From Spirochaetales bacterium (GTDB taxonomy: Bacteria > Spirochaetota > Spirochaetia > DSM-2461), in the NCBI GenBank assembly GCA_022360655.1, contig JAKSCK010000062.1:1-64000 (forward strand): DNA of 64,000 bases, in the 5' to 3' direction. Position 1 is the first letter of the stretch, and the number at the start of each line of letters is the position of its first letter. The position numbers were made by a program, and so were the translations under genes. A model generated the notes under the pieces. It was not told the DNA's origin. It did no database searches and saw only the letters and a program-made list of their open reading frames with translations. Positions 26,867-36,154 of this stretch are shown here, in pieces.

Positions 26867-27580
26867 ATGAGCATCCATATCGGTGCCCCTGAGGGCGCTA
26901 TTGCATCTCGTGTTCTACTTCCTGGTGATCCCTTGCGTGCGCGCTTTATTGCGGAGAACTACCTGGAAGGAGCCGAGTGTTACAACGAAGTCCGGGGTAT
27001 GTATGGATACACCGGTACCTACAAAGGTGAACGAATCTCTGTACAGGGAACGGGAATGGGAATGCCCTCCCATGCCATCTATGTCCATGAACTCATCAAT
27101 TCCTATGGCTGCAAAACTCTCATTCGTGTGGGATCTTGTGGTTCCATTCAGGAAGATGTGAAAATTCGGGATGTGGTGATGGGAATCAGCTCTTCCACCA
27201 ATTCTAGCATGGCCACTCAGCGTCTCAATGGCATGAACTTTGCTCCCACAGCAGATTGGGATCTGATTGCCAAAGCCTCTGAAGTGGCAAAAACCATGGG
27301 ATTGAACATGAAGGCTGGAAACATCTTGTCTTCAGATTCCTTCTATGATGAAAATCCTGAATCCTGGAAGCTTTGGGCTAAATATGGCGTGATGGCCGTG
27401 GAAATGGAAGCCGCGGCGCTCTACACCCTGGCTGCACGCTTTGGTGTGAAAGCCCTTTGTCTTCTGACTGTCAGTGACAGTCTGGTGACCAAAGAAGAGA
27501 CCACCAGTGAAGAACGAGAGAAAACCTTCACTCAGATGATGGAATTGGCCCTAGAAACGGCCATTGGTGTTGAGGCTTAA
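26867..27580 (+). CDS. deoD: Purine-nucleoside phosphorylase
   Basis: DeoD splits purine (deoxy)nucleosides with phosphate into base and (deoxy)ribose-1-phosphate in purine salvage. The hexameric-type signature is present: [45 protein letters not shown], the phosphate-binding RVGSCG and the base-binding [14 protein letters not shown] with the active-site Asp is in LTVSDSLVT. Length 237 is typical. GGAGG lies eight bases before the ATG at 26867. A terminator follows 24 bases after the stop. Confidence 0.97.
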   Translation: MSIHIGAPEGAIASRVLLPGDPLRARFIAENYLEGAECYNEVRGMYGYTGTYKGERISVQGTGMGMPSHAIYVHELINSYGCKTLIRVGSCGSIQEDVKIRDVVMGISSSTNSSMATQRLNGMNFAPTADWDLIAKASEVAKTMGLNMKAGNILSSDSFYDENPESWKLWAKYGVMAVEMEAAALYTLAARFGVKALCLLTVSDSLVTKEETTSEEREKTFTQMMELALETAIGVEA

Positions 27581-27603
27581 TCCCTCATTGCCATTGTTTC
27601 TAC

Positions 27604-27637
27604 AAAAATCCCCGGCCCATGAAGTCGGGGATTTTTT
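27604..27637 (+). terminator. Bidirectional terminator between deoD and SDR
   Basis: A 13-bp stem (27604-27616 with 27624-27636) has A residues at its left foot and T residues at its right foot. It can end transcription of deoD on the plus strand and of the SDR gene on the minus strand. Confidence 0.93.
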
Positions 27638-27649
27638 ATGTCCTAAAGG

Positions 27650-28474
27650 CTAGGAGAGAAGCATGCGTCGAATCATGCGGTCATAGCCCCCATCACTCAG
27701 CCACCGTCGCATAAACAGGGAAGGGCGGGCCAGATAACCACTGACATAACGTGTTTTGGGCCGGGGGGAGAGAATGGCTTTCTCCATGGTTTTTGCAAAA
27801 CGATGCGCCGGTGTACCTTGGCTACGAGGATTCTCCATCATGGCCATGTAGGGCTTGATGATGCCCTTGTAAGCGCTCACTTCCACCTTGGCTTTGGGGA
27901 ATCGGGAGGAGGCCACATTGGAGAATTCCGTGGCAATCAGTCCGGGTTCCACAATCACAACATCAATGCCAAAAGAAGCCACTTCCATGCGTAGGCAGTC
28001 ACTCCAGCCCTCCAAGGCGTGTTTTGTGGCATGGTACCAGGCGCCAAGAGGTGTGTAGATTTTCCCCCCGATGGAAGAAACATTCACAATTCTGCCACGT
28101 CCTTGCTGGCGCATAAGTGGAATGGCCGCTTGCACCAGAGTGGCCAACCCAAAAATATTCACATCAAATTGGCGTCGGGCTTCTTCGATGGATGTTTCTT
28201 CTACAGCGCCATACAGGCCATAGCCAGCATTGTTCACCAGAACATCCAGTCGCCCTTCTACAGACCGAATCTCACTCACCAAATCTCGGCAGGCCTGCTC
28301 ATCTGCAACATCCAGAGCTCGTGGGATACCACCCATCTTCTTGAGGGAATCCATTCGTTCCACCCGACGGGCCGCGCAATACACCAAATTTCCCTTTTCA
28401 ATGAGCCTCTTCGCCGTTTCATAGCCAATGCCTGAGGATGCTCCAGTGAGGAGTATGACTTTTCTTTGATCCAA
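27650..28474 (-). CDS. Short-chain dehydrogenase/reductase
   Basis: Classical SDR of 274 residues. The NAD(P)-binding TGASSGIGYETAKRL is at residues 10-24, NNAGYG follows at about residue 85, and the active site is S in NVSSIGG with YHATKHALEGW (Y and K). The charge next to the first glycines (RRVERM) suggests NADP. It begins at TTG, seven bases after a strong AAGGAGG. The closing RPSLFMRRWLSDGGYDRMIRRML is typical of the family that acts on lipids or steroids, but the substrate is not known. Confidence 0.88.
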   Translation of the reverse strand: MDQRKVILLTGASSGIGYETAKRLIEKGNLVYCAARRVERMDSLKKMGGIPRALDVADEQACRDLVSEIRSVEGRLDVLVNNAGYGLYGAVEETSIEEARRQFDVNIFGLATLVQAAIPLMRQQGRGRIVNVSSIGGKIYTPLGAWYHATKHALEGWSDCLRMEVASFGIDVVIVEPGLIATEFSNVASSRFPKAKVEVSAYKGIIKPYMAMMENPRSQGTPAHRFAKTMEKAILSPRPKTRYVSGYLARPSLFMRRWLSDGGYDRMIRRMLLS

Positions 28475-28580
28475 TGCTTAGCCTCCTTGATGAGAATCGA
28501 AACATCGAGAGGATGTTCAGTAATCTTTGATTCAAGCATAAAAAGAAAATTTGAAGGGAGCCAAAGAAAGGGTGTTTTTT

Positions 28581-28611
28581 TTAAATCGACCCCGCCTTCT
28601 GGCGGGGTTTA
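28581..28611 (+). repeat. REP-like palindrome, copy 5
   Basis: TTAAATCGACCCC leads a 7-bp stem CCCCGCC-TTCT-GGCGGGG, then TTTA. It lies 30 bases from copy 6 in the opposite orientation, so the two form a larger inverted pair between the SDR and chemoreceptor genes. Confidence 0.65.
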
Positions 28612-28640
28612 TTCGGAGAAGAATGGTCTTATTGTTCATT

Positions 28641-28668
28641 TCCCCCGCGATTGCGGGGGTCGATCTTA
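28641..28668 (-). repeat. REP-like palindrome, copy 6
   Basis: On the minus strand the stop codon TAA of the chemoreceptor gene runs into GATCGACCCCC, then the 7-bp stem CCCCCGC-GCGGGGG with a 4-base loop. No U tract follows, so termination here would be inefficient unless helped by copy 5. Confidence 0.65.
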
Positions 28669-31017
28669 GACGTTTTCCTCATCAATGCGAAATTTGGCTA
28701 CTTCATTGGCCAAGAGTTCAATCACAGATTCATTGTAATCACTGAGTTGATTCACTGCGGCAATGGCACCATCAATCTTCTGGATTTCCTCTCCTATGAG
28801 AACCACGCGCTGGGACACTTCATCAGAAATCTTTCCTAAGCTGGCACTTTCTTGAAGAACGTTTTTGGCCCCATGACCCATTTCTTCTGAGCCATCTCGA
28901 ACATCCATGGTGATGCGGTTGAGACTCCCTACAGCTTCCAGCACCTGCTGACTCCCCGCCGCCTGTTCATCCATGGCATCTTTGATGGCCCGTTCTCGGT
29001 TTGAGACGGTTTCTACTTTTTCACCAATGGAGTCAAACTGTGTTTTAACCTGCTCAGCAGATTCAGCCATGAATCCCATGGCTTCTTGGATGGTTCGGAG
29101 TGAGGCCGATATGGCCTTGGATTGGTGACTGGAGGATTCGGCTAGCTTTCGAATTTCATCGGCAACAACGGCAAAACCTCTTCCTGCATCCCCGGCATGG
29201 GCGGCTTCAATGGCTGCATTCATGGAGAGTAGATTGGTTTGACCTGCAATGGAATCAATCACTGTGATGACTTCCAACAGCCCTTCTGATTCCTTCGCAA
29301 TCTCCTGGATTTGAGAGGTCATGGCTTCCATGGCTTCACGAGATTCTTCGGAGGCCTGGGTGAGATCTTGGACATTCTCTTGGTTCTTGGCCAGATTTGT
29401 GCTCACAGAGGAGATGTTGCTGAGCATCTGTTCCACAGCGGCGGAGGATTCGGTGACGCTTGAGGTTTGGTTGAGAATGTGGTTGTTGAGGTTCGCAATG
29501 GTTCCTTTGATGGAATTCATCGCCGCATTGGTTTCATTCACACTGGAATTTTGTGCCTGGGTTCGTTCCCCAATTCCGGTGATCTGATCATGGATGTCCC
29601 GAACCGAGGCACTGGTTGTGTTCATATCCTGAGAAAGGGCTCGGCCTGTTTCCGTCAGCGTGCTGCTGTGCTGGCGAATGGCCCGCACAAGATCTGTGAT
29701 TTTCTCCAATGTGGCATTCACATACTTGGCCATTTGCCCAATTTCATCATTGGAATTCACTCGCACTCGTTTGGTGAGATCTCCCTCGCCTTCGGCAATA
29801 TCCTGAAGCATCGCAACAGAGAGGGAGAGAGGACGGGTGATGGAGCGGGAGATGAGGTACCATAGGAGGGCAATGAGGGGGAGGAGGATCAGCATCGCAA
29901 CGATGGCCTGTATTTGTCCTTTTCGGTAGGTTTGCTCAATTTTAATCACCGCCTGGTCCAACTCTTCGGCCCAAGTTCCAGCCACAATGACCCAATCCCA
30001 TAGGGCAAAGTATCCCAGCGTGGCCACTTTGGGGCGAATTTCTCCGCTTCGAGCATCTTTCCATGGATACTCAATACGCTGGCTTTCGCCGTCACCAAGT
30101 TCCTGACCCTGACGGATGATCTCACGGACAAAATGGTTGCCATCCGCATCGCGGTAGTCCCAGACATTTTGACCGTCCATCTTGCCGCCGGGGGAAATGG
30201 CATAGGTTCCTTGGGAGTCCATGACAGCAACATAGCCGCTTTCACCAATGCGAATATTCATGATTTGATGGCGTAAATCGGTTCCAATCTCTGCAGGCAC
30301 CCCCACATAGAGCATGCCAATGACGGTGTTTTGGGAATCAAAGATGGGCTTATAAGCTGTGATGTACCATTGATCCACCACAAAGGAACGACCTATGAAC
30401 TCTTGTCCTTCAAGGACTGTGGCCAAAACATCATTAGCAGAACCATCGGGTTCAACGGTGGGAATGTAACTTCCAATGGCACGTTGTCCCTTTTTATTGA
30501 TTACATTGGTGGAGACCCGAATCATGTCCCCTCGATCATTCATTCGTTGAAAAAGAGTGCAGGTTTCACCCGTGAGTTCTTGAATTTCATCAACAAAAGG
30601 AGAGCGGCGATCTGTCTTGGCATTGGGCCAAATACGGTGTGGTCCTATTTGCATCACTGGAAGCCGAAGATCCATGGTCTCTTTATTGAACTGATCAAGG
30701 GCTTCCCAGGTCACGGTTTCCTGGCCTAGCCGCATGCCCCCTTCGCGTTCCAGTAAATCATGAGCCACGTTGAGGTCGGTTTGGATTTTTTTCTCTAAAC
30801 CAGTCTGATAAGTGGCCAAAAGGGAAACAACACCATCGACAATATGTTTTTGATCTTGTTGGGCAAGATTTTGAGCTTCTGTTGAGGCAATCTGTTCCAC
30901 CCGCTGTCCCACTATGGTGGTATCAATGAGCAAAATAATAGCAATCAGCGATGATGATATCAGTCCAGACCACATCAGTTTTTTACCAATGCGACTACCG
31001 CTTACGTGCTTCTTCAT
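28666..31017 (-). CDS. Methyl-accepting chemotaxis protein with Cache domain
   Basis: A chemoreceptor of 783 residues. Membrane helix 1 is at about 15-37. A large periplasmic sensor follows, with two Cache-like segments ([18 protein letters not shown] and [18 protein letters not shown] are typical of the Cache_3/Cache_2 type). Helix 2 is at about 367-390, HAMP follows, and the signalling hairpin tip [20 protein letters not shown] with [18 protein letters not shown] sits near 580-620. GAGGAAAACC precedes the ATG. No chemotaxis kinase gene is nearby. A promoter TTGTCT-N16-TATAAT lies upstream. Confidence 0.95.
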   Translation of the reverse strand: MKKHVSGSRIGKKLMWSGLISSSLIAIILLIDTTIVGQRVEQIASTEAQNLAQQDQKHIVDGVVSLLATYQTGLEKKIQTDLNVAHDLLEREGGMRLGQETVTWEALDQFNKETMDLRLPVMQIGPHRIWPNAKTDRRSPFVDEIQELTGETCTLFQRMNDRGDMIRVSTNVINKKGQRAIGSYIPTVEPDGSANDVLATVLEGQEFIGRSFVVDQWYITAYKPIFDSQNTVIGMLYVGVPAEIGTDLRHQIMNIRIGESGYVAVMDSQGTYAISPGGKMDGQNVWDYRDADGNHFVREIIRQGQELGDGESQRIEYPWKDARSGEIRPKVATLGYFALWDWVIVAGTWAEELDQAVIKIEQTYRKGQIQAIVAMLILLPLIALLWYLISRSITRPLSLSVAMLQDIAEGEGDLTKRVRVNSNDEIGQMAKYVNATLEKITDLVRAIRQHSSTLTETGRALSQDMNTTSASVRDIHDQITGIGERTQAQNSSVNETNAAMNSIKGTIANLNNHILNQTSSVTESSAAVEQMLSNISSVSTNLAKNQENVQDLTQASEESREAMEAMTSQIQEIAKESEGLLEVITVIDSIAGQTNLLSMNAAIEAAHAGDAGRGFAVVADEIRKLAESSSHQSKAISASLRTIQEAMGFMAESAEQVKTQFDSIGEKVETVSNRERAIKDAMDEQAAGSQQVLEAVGSLNRITMDVRDGSEEMGHGAKNVLQESASLGKISDEVSQRVVLIGEEIQKIDGAIAAVNQLSDYNESVIELLANEVAKFRIDEENV

Positions 31018-31092
31018 GGTTTTCCTCGATAATCATGTGAAAAGTGAACAACTTGTCACGGAAATATATCATTTTTGAAATAAAGAGACGCC

Positions 31093-31120
31093 ATTATACA
31101 TGATGGTATGGAGAAGACAA
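31093..31120 (-). promoter_or_regulatory. Chemoreceptor gene promoter
   Basis: On the minus strand TTGTCT (31115-31120) and a perfect TATAAT (31093-31098) are 16 bases apart, about 75 bases before the ATG. A sigma-28 promoter was sought but not convincingly found. Confidence 0.55.
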
Positions 31121-31178
31121 GAAATTTTCTGTTGATGATCTCCCTCTGGGGCGCAGATGGTCCAGAGGGAGATCATGT

Positions 31179-32813
31179 TCAGGGGGAGAGGGCCTCGAAA
31201 GCACCAATATCCACATTGGATGCAATGATGCGATCTGCATGATTCAAAGACTTTGTCATCCAGGGTTGCACGGCTTCATTTTTCCCTGCATTAATCGCTG
31301 GACTTCCACTGGCAACGTTGGCCGTTCGAGTAGAAAAATCTGCATCATTGATGCCGGTGAAAAGGGGATCTTCAACCGTTACTGTGGACATCGCTGAAGG
31401 AAGGGCAAATTGCTCTTCCTGAGGAAGGGCGTTCAGTATGGAATGGGAGAGATTGACTTTTTCATCGCCCAGTAAATCAAGGCCATCATATGATCCATAG
31501 ATGATGGTGTTTTGAATCAGCGAATCACTAATGATGCGATTAGGATCATCATAACCTTGGGCTCGTTCACCTTGGATATTGCCAGCAATGGTGCAGTTGA
31601 TGATGGAAGTTCCTTGAGTGATTTTTGCTGAGGATCCTCCAAGAGAAAGAATGGAGCCACGAGAATGGGAGGTTCCCAAAACACGGTCAATCTCACGATC
31701 GATTCCGTTGCCTCCTGAAACTCCACCGGTATTCCCCGTGATGAGTGTGTTGGAAAGAACGAAAGGTTCATGACCATTCCAAATGGCTGCACCTGCAATC
31801 AGAGAAGTATTTCCGTAGATGCGACAGTTGTTAATGATGACCCGCGTAAACCTTGCGGTGTCTCGCAGGCGGTAGCGTCCAATAAAAATTCCTCCACCTG
31901 CATTATTCCCACTGATGATGGAGGTTCCAAGGGCACGACCTCCAGTGATATCAAAACCATCAAAAATTAAATCTCGTTCCACTCGGTCGCTGATGAACTG
32001 GGGCACAATTCGTAAGACATGAGTGGCCTGCTCATTACCATCAAGAATGGTGGCATTGACACTGGGATTGCGATCTTCTAATTGATCTTCATGTCCGTTA
32101 AATCCTCCGTAATACTTATTGGGATATTGAATTCCAACTCCCTTGTTGAGGATGTAGCGCCCCTTGGCCACCCAGATCTCTTTGTCCTTTGCCTGGTACT
32201 GATCCAAAAGATTGGCAACATAGGTGATGCTGGTGAATGCATTCTCCCAACTGGTTCCATCATCTTCTCCTGTGGCATTGAGGTTCACATAGATGATGTC
32301 CTGATCAGGGATCCCGGCACTGGTTCTTCCCACAAGAGGAATCTCTGTAACAGCAAGGGTATTCTGTTCAAGGATGCGTAATGTGACATTGAGGACTTTC
32401 TTCCCCTCTCGTGGCGGTTGAAAAAGAATTCGAAAATTGACAGTGGCCCGAGGGGCAATTTGTGAAGGGAAGGTTCGTTCTTGGCGAAACTGACCACGAC
32501 CTTCTCCAGTGAATGCGCTGCTGATGTTGATGGTCTTATCACTGATGTTTTGAACACGCAAAACTCGGGTGTCATAATCATAGCCCAGAGGGAGACGGGT
32601 ACCAAAATCTATGAGAGCAGTACTGATGCGAAGATTCGTTCCCACCTCATTGTATTCCCCAGTAAACGGAGGTTCTGTTGGAGTGGATGCAAGAGGATTT
32701 TTACATGCTGAAAAGACTGTGAAAAGAAAAGATAGGATGAGAAGCCCAAAAAAAGGGCGATCAAACATCCGAAAAATCCCAGTGGGGCGCAGGGGCTTCG
32801 GTGATGTGTTCAA
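31179..32813 (-). CDS. Beta-helix surface lipoprotein
   Basis: A 544-residue lipoprotein: hydrophobic core LLILSFLFTVF then the lipobox FSAC. After it comes an ASH-like (choice-of-anchor D) domain, LRVQNISDKTINISSAF. The central part is a right-handed beta-helix with DGTSWENAFTSI, YVANLL and many N-rich turns (IINNCRIYGNTS, NTLITGNTGG). The end NVDIGAFEAL is the choice-of-anchor Q motif. Polysaccharide binding or adhesion is plausible. TTG at 32813 is seven bases after GAGGA; ATG at 32768 is a shorter choice without such a site. Confidence 0.75.
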   Translation of the reverse strand: MNTSPKPLRPTGIFRMFDRPFFGLLILSFLFTVFSACKNPLASTPTEPPFTGEYNEVGTNLRISTALIDFGTRLPLGYDYDTRVLRVQNISDKTINISSAFTGEGRGQFRQERTFPSQIAPRATVNFRILFQPPREGKKVLNVTLRILEQNTLAVTEIPLVGRTSAGIPDQDIIYVNLNATGEDDGTSWENAFTSITYVANLLDQYQAKDKEIWVAKGRYILNKGVGIQYPNKYYGGFNGHEDQLEDRNPSVNATILDGNEQATHVLRIVPQFISDRVERDLIFDGFDITGGRALGTSIISGNNAGGGIFIGRYRLRDTARFTRVIINNCRIYGNTSLIAGAAIWNGHEPFVLSNTLITGNTGGVSGGNGIDREIDRVLGTSHSRGSILSLGGSSAKITQGTSIINCTIAGNIQGERAQGYDDPNRIISDSLIQNTIIYGSYDGLDLLGDEKVNLSHSILNALPQEEQFALPSAMSTVTVEDPLFTGINDADFSTRTANVASGSPAINAGKNEAVQPWMTKSLNHADRIIASNVDIGAFEALSP

Positions 32814-33290
32814 TGATGTGTCCTCAAATAGTTCAGCGCGTGCAAAAGAATACACTCACTATCATGAATTTTAAGCCAGCCTATGGGGCAATGCTTGGGA
32901 TGTCAATGCATTTTTTAGAGGGGAGGACGATGATTTCATTGCCATGTGACCATGGCCTTTCTTCAGGACTCAAACTCTCAACAGTACAGGAAATATACTG
33001 CCAAATTCTCAGAATACTGAGCTGATACGGACAAATCACAAGGAATCATTAGCAAGGAAAATTTCATAGCTCTTAGAATTGATGATGGAAGTTCAAGGTT
33101 TCAATTCTTCAGGATGAAATACTGGATGAGACTGCAAACGGAAGAAAGATAAAATGTGCAGACGTTCCGAGGATGTCCTTCATTGATGTGTATTGGATGT
33201 GTGGAAGAACCATGATCTGACGAATAAATATCATTTGAGAATTATTGAAGTCGATCAGGAAACATGGGATTATTCCTTAGAGGCAAATCA
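32814..33290. other. Intergenic region between divergent lipoproteins
   Basis: About 480 bases between two divergent lipoprotein genes. No RNA gene, repeat or convincing reading frame is seen. No clear promoter was found for either gene, though AT-rich stretches near 33220-33245 could hold one. Confidence 0.4.
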
Positions 33291-34937
33291 ATGAAAAAAT
33301 GGAATTCTCTGGTTCTTGTCGTGTTCTTTGTCAGTTGTTCAAATTTCCTCATTCCAAAATTTGTTGCGGTTGAAGGCATTTCATTCAAAGATGAAATGAT
33401 CACTTTGAATGTTGGACAATCCCAAAAAATCCCGTACACGGTGACTCCAAGTGGTGCCACGGAACAGGGGGTCTCGTGGTTGTCTCGAAATACTCAAATC
33501 GTTACGGTAAAAGAAGATGGTACTGTTACAGCCTTGGCTGAGGGACACACAACTCTCGTTGTGACCACAAAGGATGGGCACTACACAGACAAATGCAAAG
33601 TCACCGTAAAAAAAGGCTTTGTTCCTGTTGCAACTCTTGCCCTGGATGATGAGACGCTAAGCCTTGAAGTCAATCAAAGTACGCCATTAGGCTTTGTGAT
33701 TTCTCCACCCAATGCCACCAATAAAGCCGTTACTTGGCAGACCAGTGATGATGAAATTGCGCAAATTTCAGAGACTGGATTACTCACAGCCTTAAAAGAG
33801 GGGAATGTTCAAATCACAGTCACGACAGAAGATGGGGCATTTACAGATCAGTGTTCCATCACCATTGTGAAGGCCTCTATTCCGGTTCAAAGCATTGATA
33901 TTATTGAAGACAATGTTGTTTTAGATGCAGAGGAGTTTGGACAACTCACCTACGCCATCACTCCTGCCAATGCCACCAATCAGAATGTGACATGGACCTT
34001 AAGTGATCCGAATCTTGCAGAACTCTCCGATACAGGGCTTTTTATTGGAAAAACCGCGGGTTCTGTGGTGATCACCATCACCACAGAAGATGGTGGATTC
34101 ACGGATACCTGCAATATCACCTTTCAAGAAGTTCTTTCTCCAGTAGAAAATATCGTTCTTGATCCGGATACACTCACGTTGAAGGAAGGAGAAACAACGT
34201 TATTAACAGCGCGAGTGTATCCAAGTGATGCCTCCAATCAGAAAATTCGTTGGTCTTCCAGTGATACCAATGTGGCCCAAGTCTCTGATACTGGTATTGT
34301 GACCGCAAAAACGGTTGGAACGGCGGAGATCACCGTCACCACAGACGATGGTGGATTCACCGATACTTGCTCTCTGACGGTTCAGTCTTCGGTGGTTTCT
34401 GTGAATGGAATTCTACTTGATCAATCCACATTGAAACTTCAAACAGGTCTTAAAGGCCAATTGGCAGCTACCATCAGTCCCCTCAATGCGGCAAATCCGA
34501 ATTTCTCATGGTCTTCCAGTGATGCTTCGATTGCAACCGTCTCAGATGACGGTGAGGTGCTTGCCCTCGCAGCTGGAGAAGCCACAATCACAGCCACAAC
34601 AGAGGATGGCTCCTTCACAGATACGTGCACCGTCACGTGCACAAAGATGTTTGAAGCCCCGGATTGGGCCTTGGGTGTTTGGAAGTCGGAAGCGGGAAAT
34701 AAGGTTGAAATCACGGATGAGACTCTGATCATCACGGCAAATGGAACCATCGTGAATCTTGTTGAAATGGCCTTAGAAAACAATGCTGAGTTAACCCACA
34801 ATGTGGTGGAATTCATGAAAATGTGGACGATTATGATGGGGGATAATCCATTTCCGTCCTTTGTTGGGATTTTTCAACCCGATGGGACAACACTCAACAT
34901 AGGTGAGGAGGCCTTCATCAAAGACTCATCCCTATAA
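33291..34937 (+). CDS. Lipoprotein with five BIG2 domains
   Basis: A 548-residue lipoprotein. The signal peptide MKKWNSLVLVVFFVSC ends in a lipobox. Five bacterial Ig-like (BIG2) repeats of about 85 residues follow, each opening with a stretch such as VATLALDDE or VENIVLDPD and closing with the T-DG-x-x-TD-x-C-x-(V/I)-T motif. A C-terminal domain of about 100 residues begins at WALGVWKSEAGNKVEITDE, which resembles a lipocalin-like or calycin strand. Two of the repeats are very similar in DNA. BIG2 repeats are common in adhesins. GAGG lies seven bases before the ATG. Confidence 0.85.
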   Translation: MKKWNSLVLVVFFVSCSNFLIPKFVAVEGISFKDEMITLNVGQSQKIPYTVTPSGATEQGVSWLSRNTQIVTVKEDGTVTALAEGHTTLVVTTKDGHYTDKCKVTVKKGFVPVATLALDDETLSLEVNQSTPLGFVISPPNATNKAVTWQTSDDEIAQISETGLLTALKEGNVQITVTTEDGAFTDQCSITIVKASIPVQSIDIIEDNVVLDAEEFGQLTYAITPANATNQNVTWTLSDPNLAELSDTGLFIGKTAGSVVITITTEDGGFTDTCNITFQEVLSPVENIVLDPDTLTLKEGETTLLTARVYPSDASNQKIRWSSSDTNVAQVSDTGIVTAKTVGTAEITVTTDDGGFTDTCSLTVQSSVVSVNGILLDQSTLKLQTGLKGQLAATISPLNAANPNFSWSSSDASIATVSDDGEVLALAAGEATITATTEDGSFTDTCTVTCTKMFEAPDWALGVWKSEAGNKVEITDETLIITANGTIVNLVEMALENNAELTHNVVEFMKMWTIMMGDNPFPSFVGIFQPDGTTLNIGEEAFIKDSSL

Positions 34938-35108
34938 TCTTTCATCATTCATCCAGTTTTGCCGCTTGGCAGAGCTGGATGTCTGGAGGGTAGGGCACAG
35001 ATTAGAGTCGCCATATCTCAGAGAACAGAGTTTTTAGGATTCTCAGTCGCCTTGAAATCTGGCCCATCCTCCCTTAATCAGAACAAATCCCCTCTTGGAA
35101 TAAGCCAT

Positions 35109-35140
35109 AAAAAAAGCCAACACCCGAAGGCATTGGCTTT
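35109..35140 (-). terminator. tmRNA terminator
   Basis: On the minus strand the sequence AAAGCCAATGCC, a TTCG loop and GGTGTTGGCTTTTTTT form a strong stem followed by seven T residues, directly after the tmRNA 3' end. Confidence 0.93.
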
Positions 35141-35142
35141 CT

Positions 35143-35516
35143 TGGAGGTGGGGGGAATCGAACCCCCGTCCGACTGGGCGACAAACGCACCTCTACAGGT
35201 TTAGTCAACCGATGATTTTTCGTGTTCAGGGTGGGCGATCAACAACCGCCTGAACCTTATCCGAGTAAAATGTCCTATCCAAACTCCCGGCCGTTTGAAC
35301 AGTCAGTCCCGGTTTTTGTCGGATCATCTCAGCCTCGGAACAGCGTCTGAGAGATCCGTGACTGGTTATTTACGCAGCCAAGGCGAGGGCGCCGTCGAAC
35401 TCGACAACGATCTCATCTTCTTTTTTGGCACTTGAAATTGTGCGCTAGTTTAAGGAGTTGGCGCTCCACCTGCAGTACGCTCCCCGGAAACCAGCCGTCG
35501 AAACCAGGGCACCCCC
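35143..35516 (-). ncRNA. ssrA: Transfer-messenger RNA
   Basis: tmRNA rescues stalled ribosomes and tags the protein for decay. The 374-nt RNA opens with GGGGGTG, which pairs with CACCTCC at its 3' end (one G-U pair), and contains CTGGTTTCGACGG in the 5' part. The 3' end has the T arm GGGGGTTCGATTCCCCC. The tag frame begins at GCC (35427-35429, nucleotide 88) and gives AKKEDEIVVEFDGALALAA before TAA. The 3' CCA is not encoded. Two in-frame-adjacent stop codons follow. Confidence 0.95.
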
Positions 35517-35551
35517 TGGTATGCACGGTCAGATCACCGTTGAACTTCCCC

Positions 35552-35580
35552 AAAATACTCTTCTGTGGGTACTTGGTCAA
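35552..35580 (-). promoter_or_regulatory. tmRNA promoter
   Basis: On the minus strand TTGACC (35575-35580) and TATTTT (35552-35557) are 17 bases apart. Transcription would start about 30 bases before the mature 5' end, so the RNA needs 5' processing. Confidence 0.7.
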
Positions 35581-35603
35581 GCAATGAGGGGGATTTTTCT
35601 CCA

Positions 35604-36077
35604 TCAGCGCTGTCGGGCCTCTCGATCCATATCCCGCTGAATATCCCGTTGCTTGATGCTCTCCCGCTTGTCATGGAGTTTCTTACCACGGCAAAGCCCC
35701 ACTTCCACCTTCACCCGGCCTTTCACCAGATAAAATTTCAGAGGAATGAGGGTGAGACCCTTTTCACTGACCCGTTTTTGAAGTTTGAGAATCTCTTTCT
35801 TATGGGCCAACAGGCGGCGGGGACGGTCTGAGGTATGATTGAACACTCCACCAAAACTGTAAGGAGTGATTTGGAAATTCCGGAGCCAGAGCTCATCATG
35901 ACTGGCTTCCACAAAGGCATCGGTGAAGTTGAAATGGGCTGCCTTCATGGATTTGACTTCAGTTCCCCGCAGTTCAATACCACATTCCAACCGTTCTTCA
36001 ATGATGTAGAGGTGCCGGGCCTTGCGGTTATCCCCGAGGAGGCCGGGCTGGGATGTCTTTTTTTTCTTCGCGCCCAT
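35604..36077 (-). CDS. smpB: SsrA-binding protein SmpB
   Basis: SmpB brings tmRNA to stalled ribosomes. The 157-residue protein opens with the family RKARHLYIIEERLECGIELRGTEVKSMKA and ends with a basic tail (GLCRGKKLHDKRESIKQRDIQRDMDREARQR), which lies in the mRNA channel. The ATG at 36077 is preferred; no clear ribosome binding site is seen. TTGACC lies upstream at a suitable distance with a weak -10, so the leader would be very short. ssrA follows 88 bases downstream on the same strand. Confidence 0.95.
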   Translation of the reverse strand: MGAKKKKTSQPGLLGDNRKARHLYIIEERLECGIELRGTEVKSMKAAHFNFTDAFVEASHDELWLRNFQITPYSFGGVFNHTSDRPRRLLAHKKEILKLQKRVSEKGLTLIPLKFYLVKGRVKVEVGLCRGKKLHDKRESIKQRDIQRDMDREARQR

Positions 36078-36125
36078 AGTGCACCGATGCTCGCATATGG
36101 ATGCACAAGGGGTCAATCGGTTGTC

Positions 36126-36154
36126 TTTAGATCGACCCCTCGTTCCTCGGGGTG
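36126..36154 (+). repeat. REP-like palindrome, copy 7
   Basis: TTTAGATCGACCCC (36126-36139) leads to a 5-bp stem ACCCC-GGGGT with a 9-base loop. It sits between the FGE-like gene and smpB, both on the minus strand, close to the FGE-like stop. Confidence 0.6.

Noticed and set aside
30990-31090. A sigma-28 (flagellar) promoter before the chemoreceptor gene
   Set aside because: A CCGTGACA-like box exists, but its spacing to a TAAA-like box is 12 bases instead of about 15. A sigma-70 promoter fits better.
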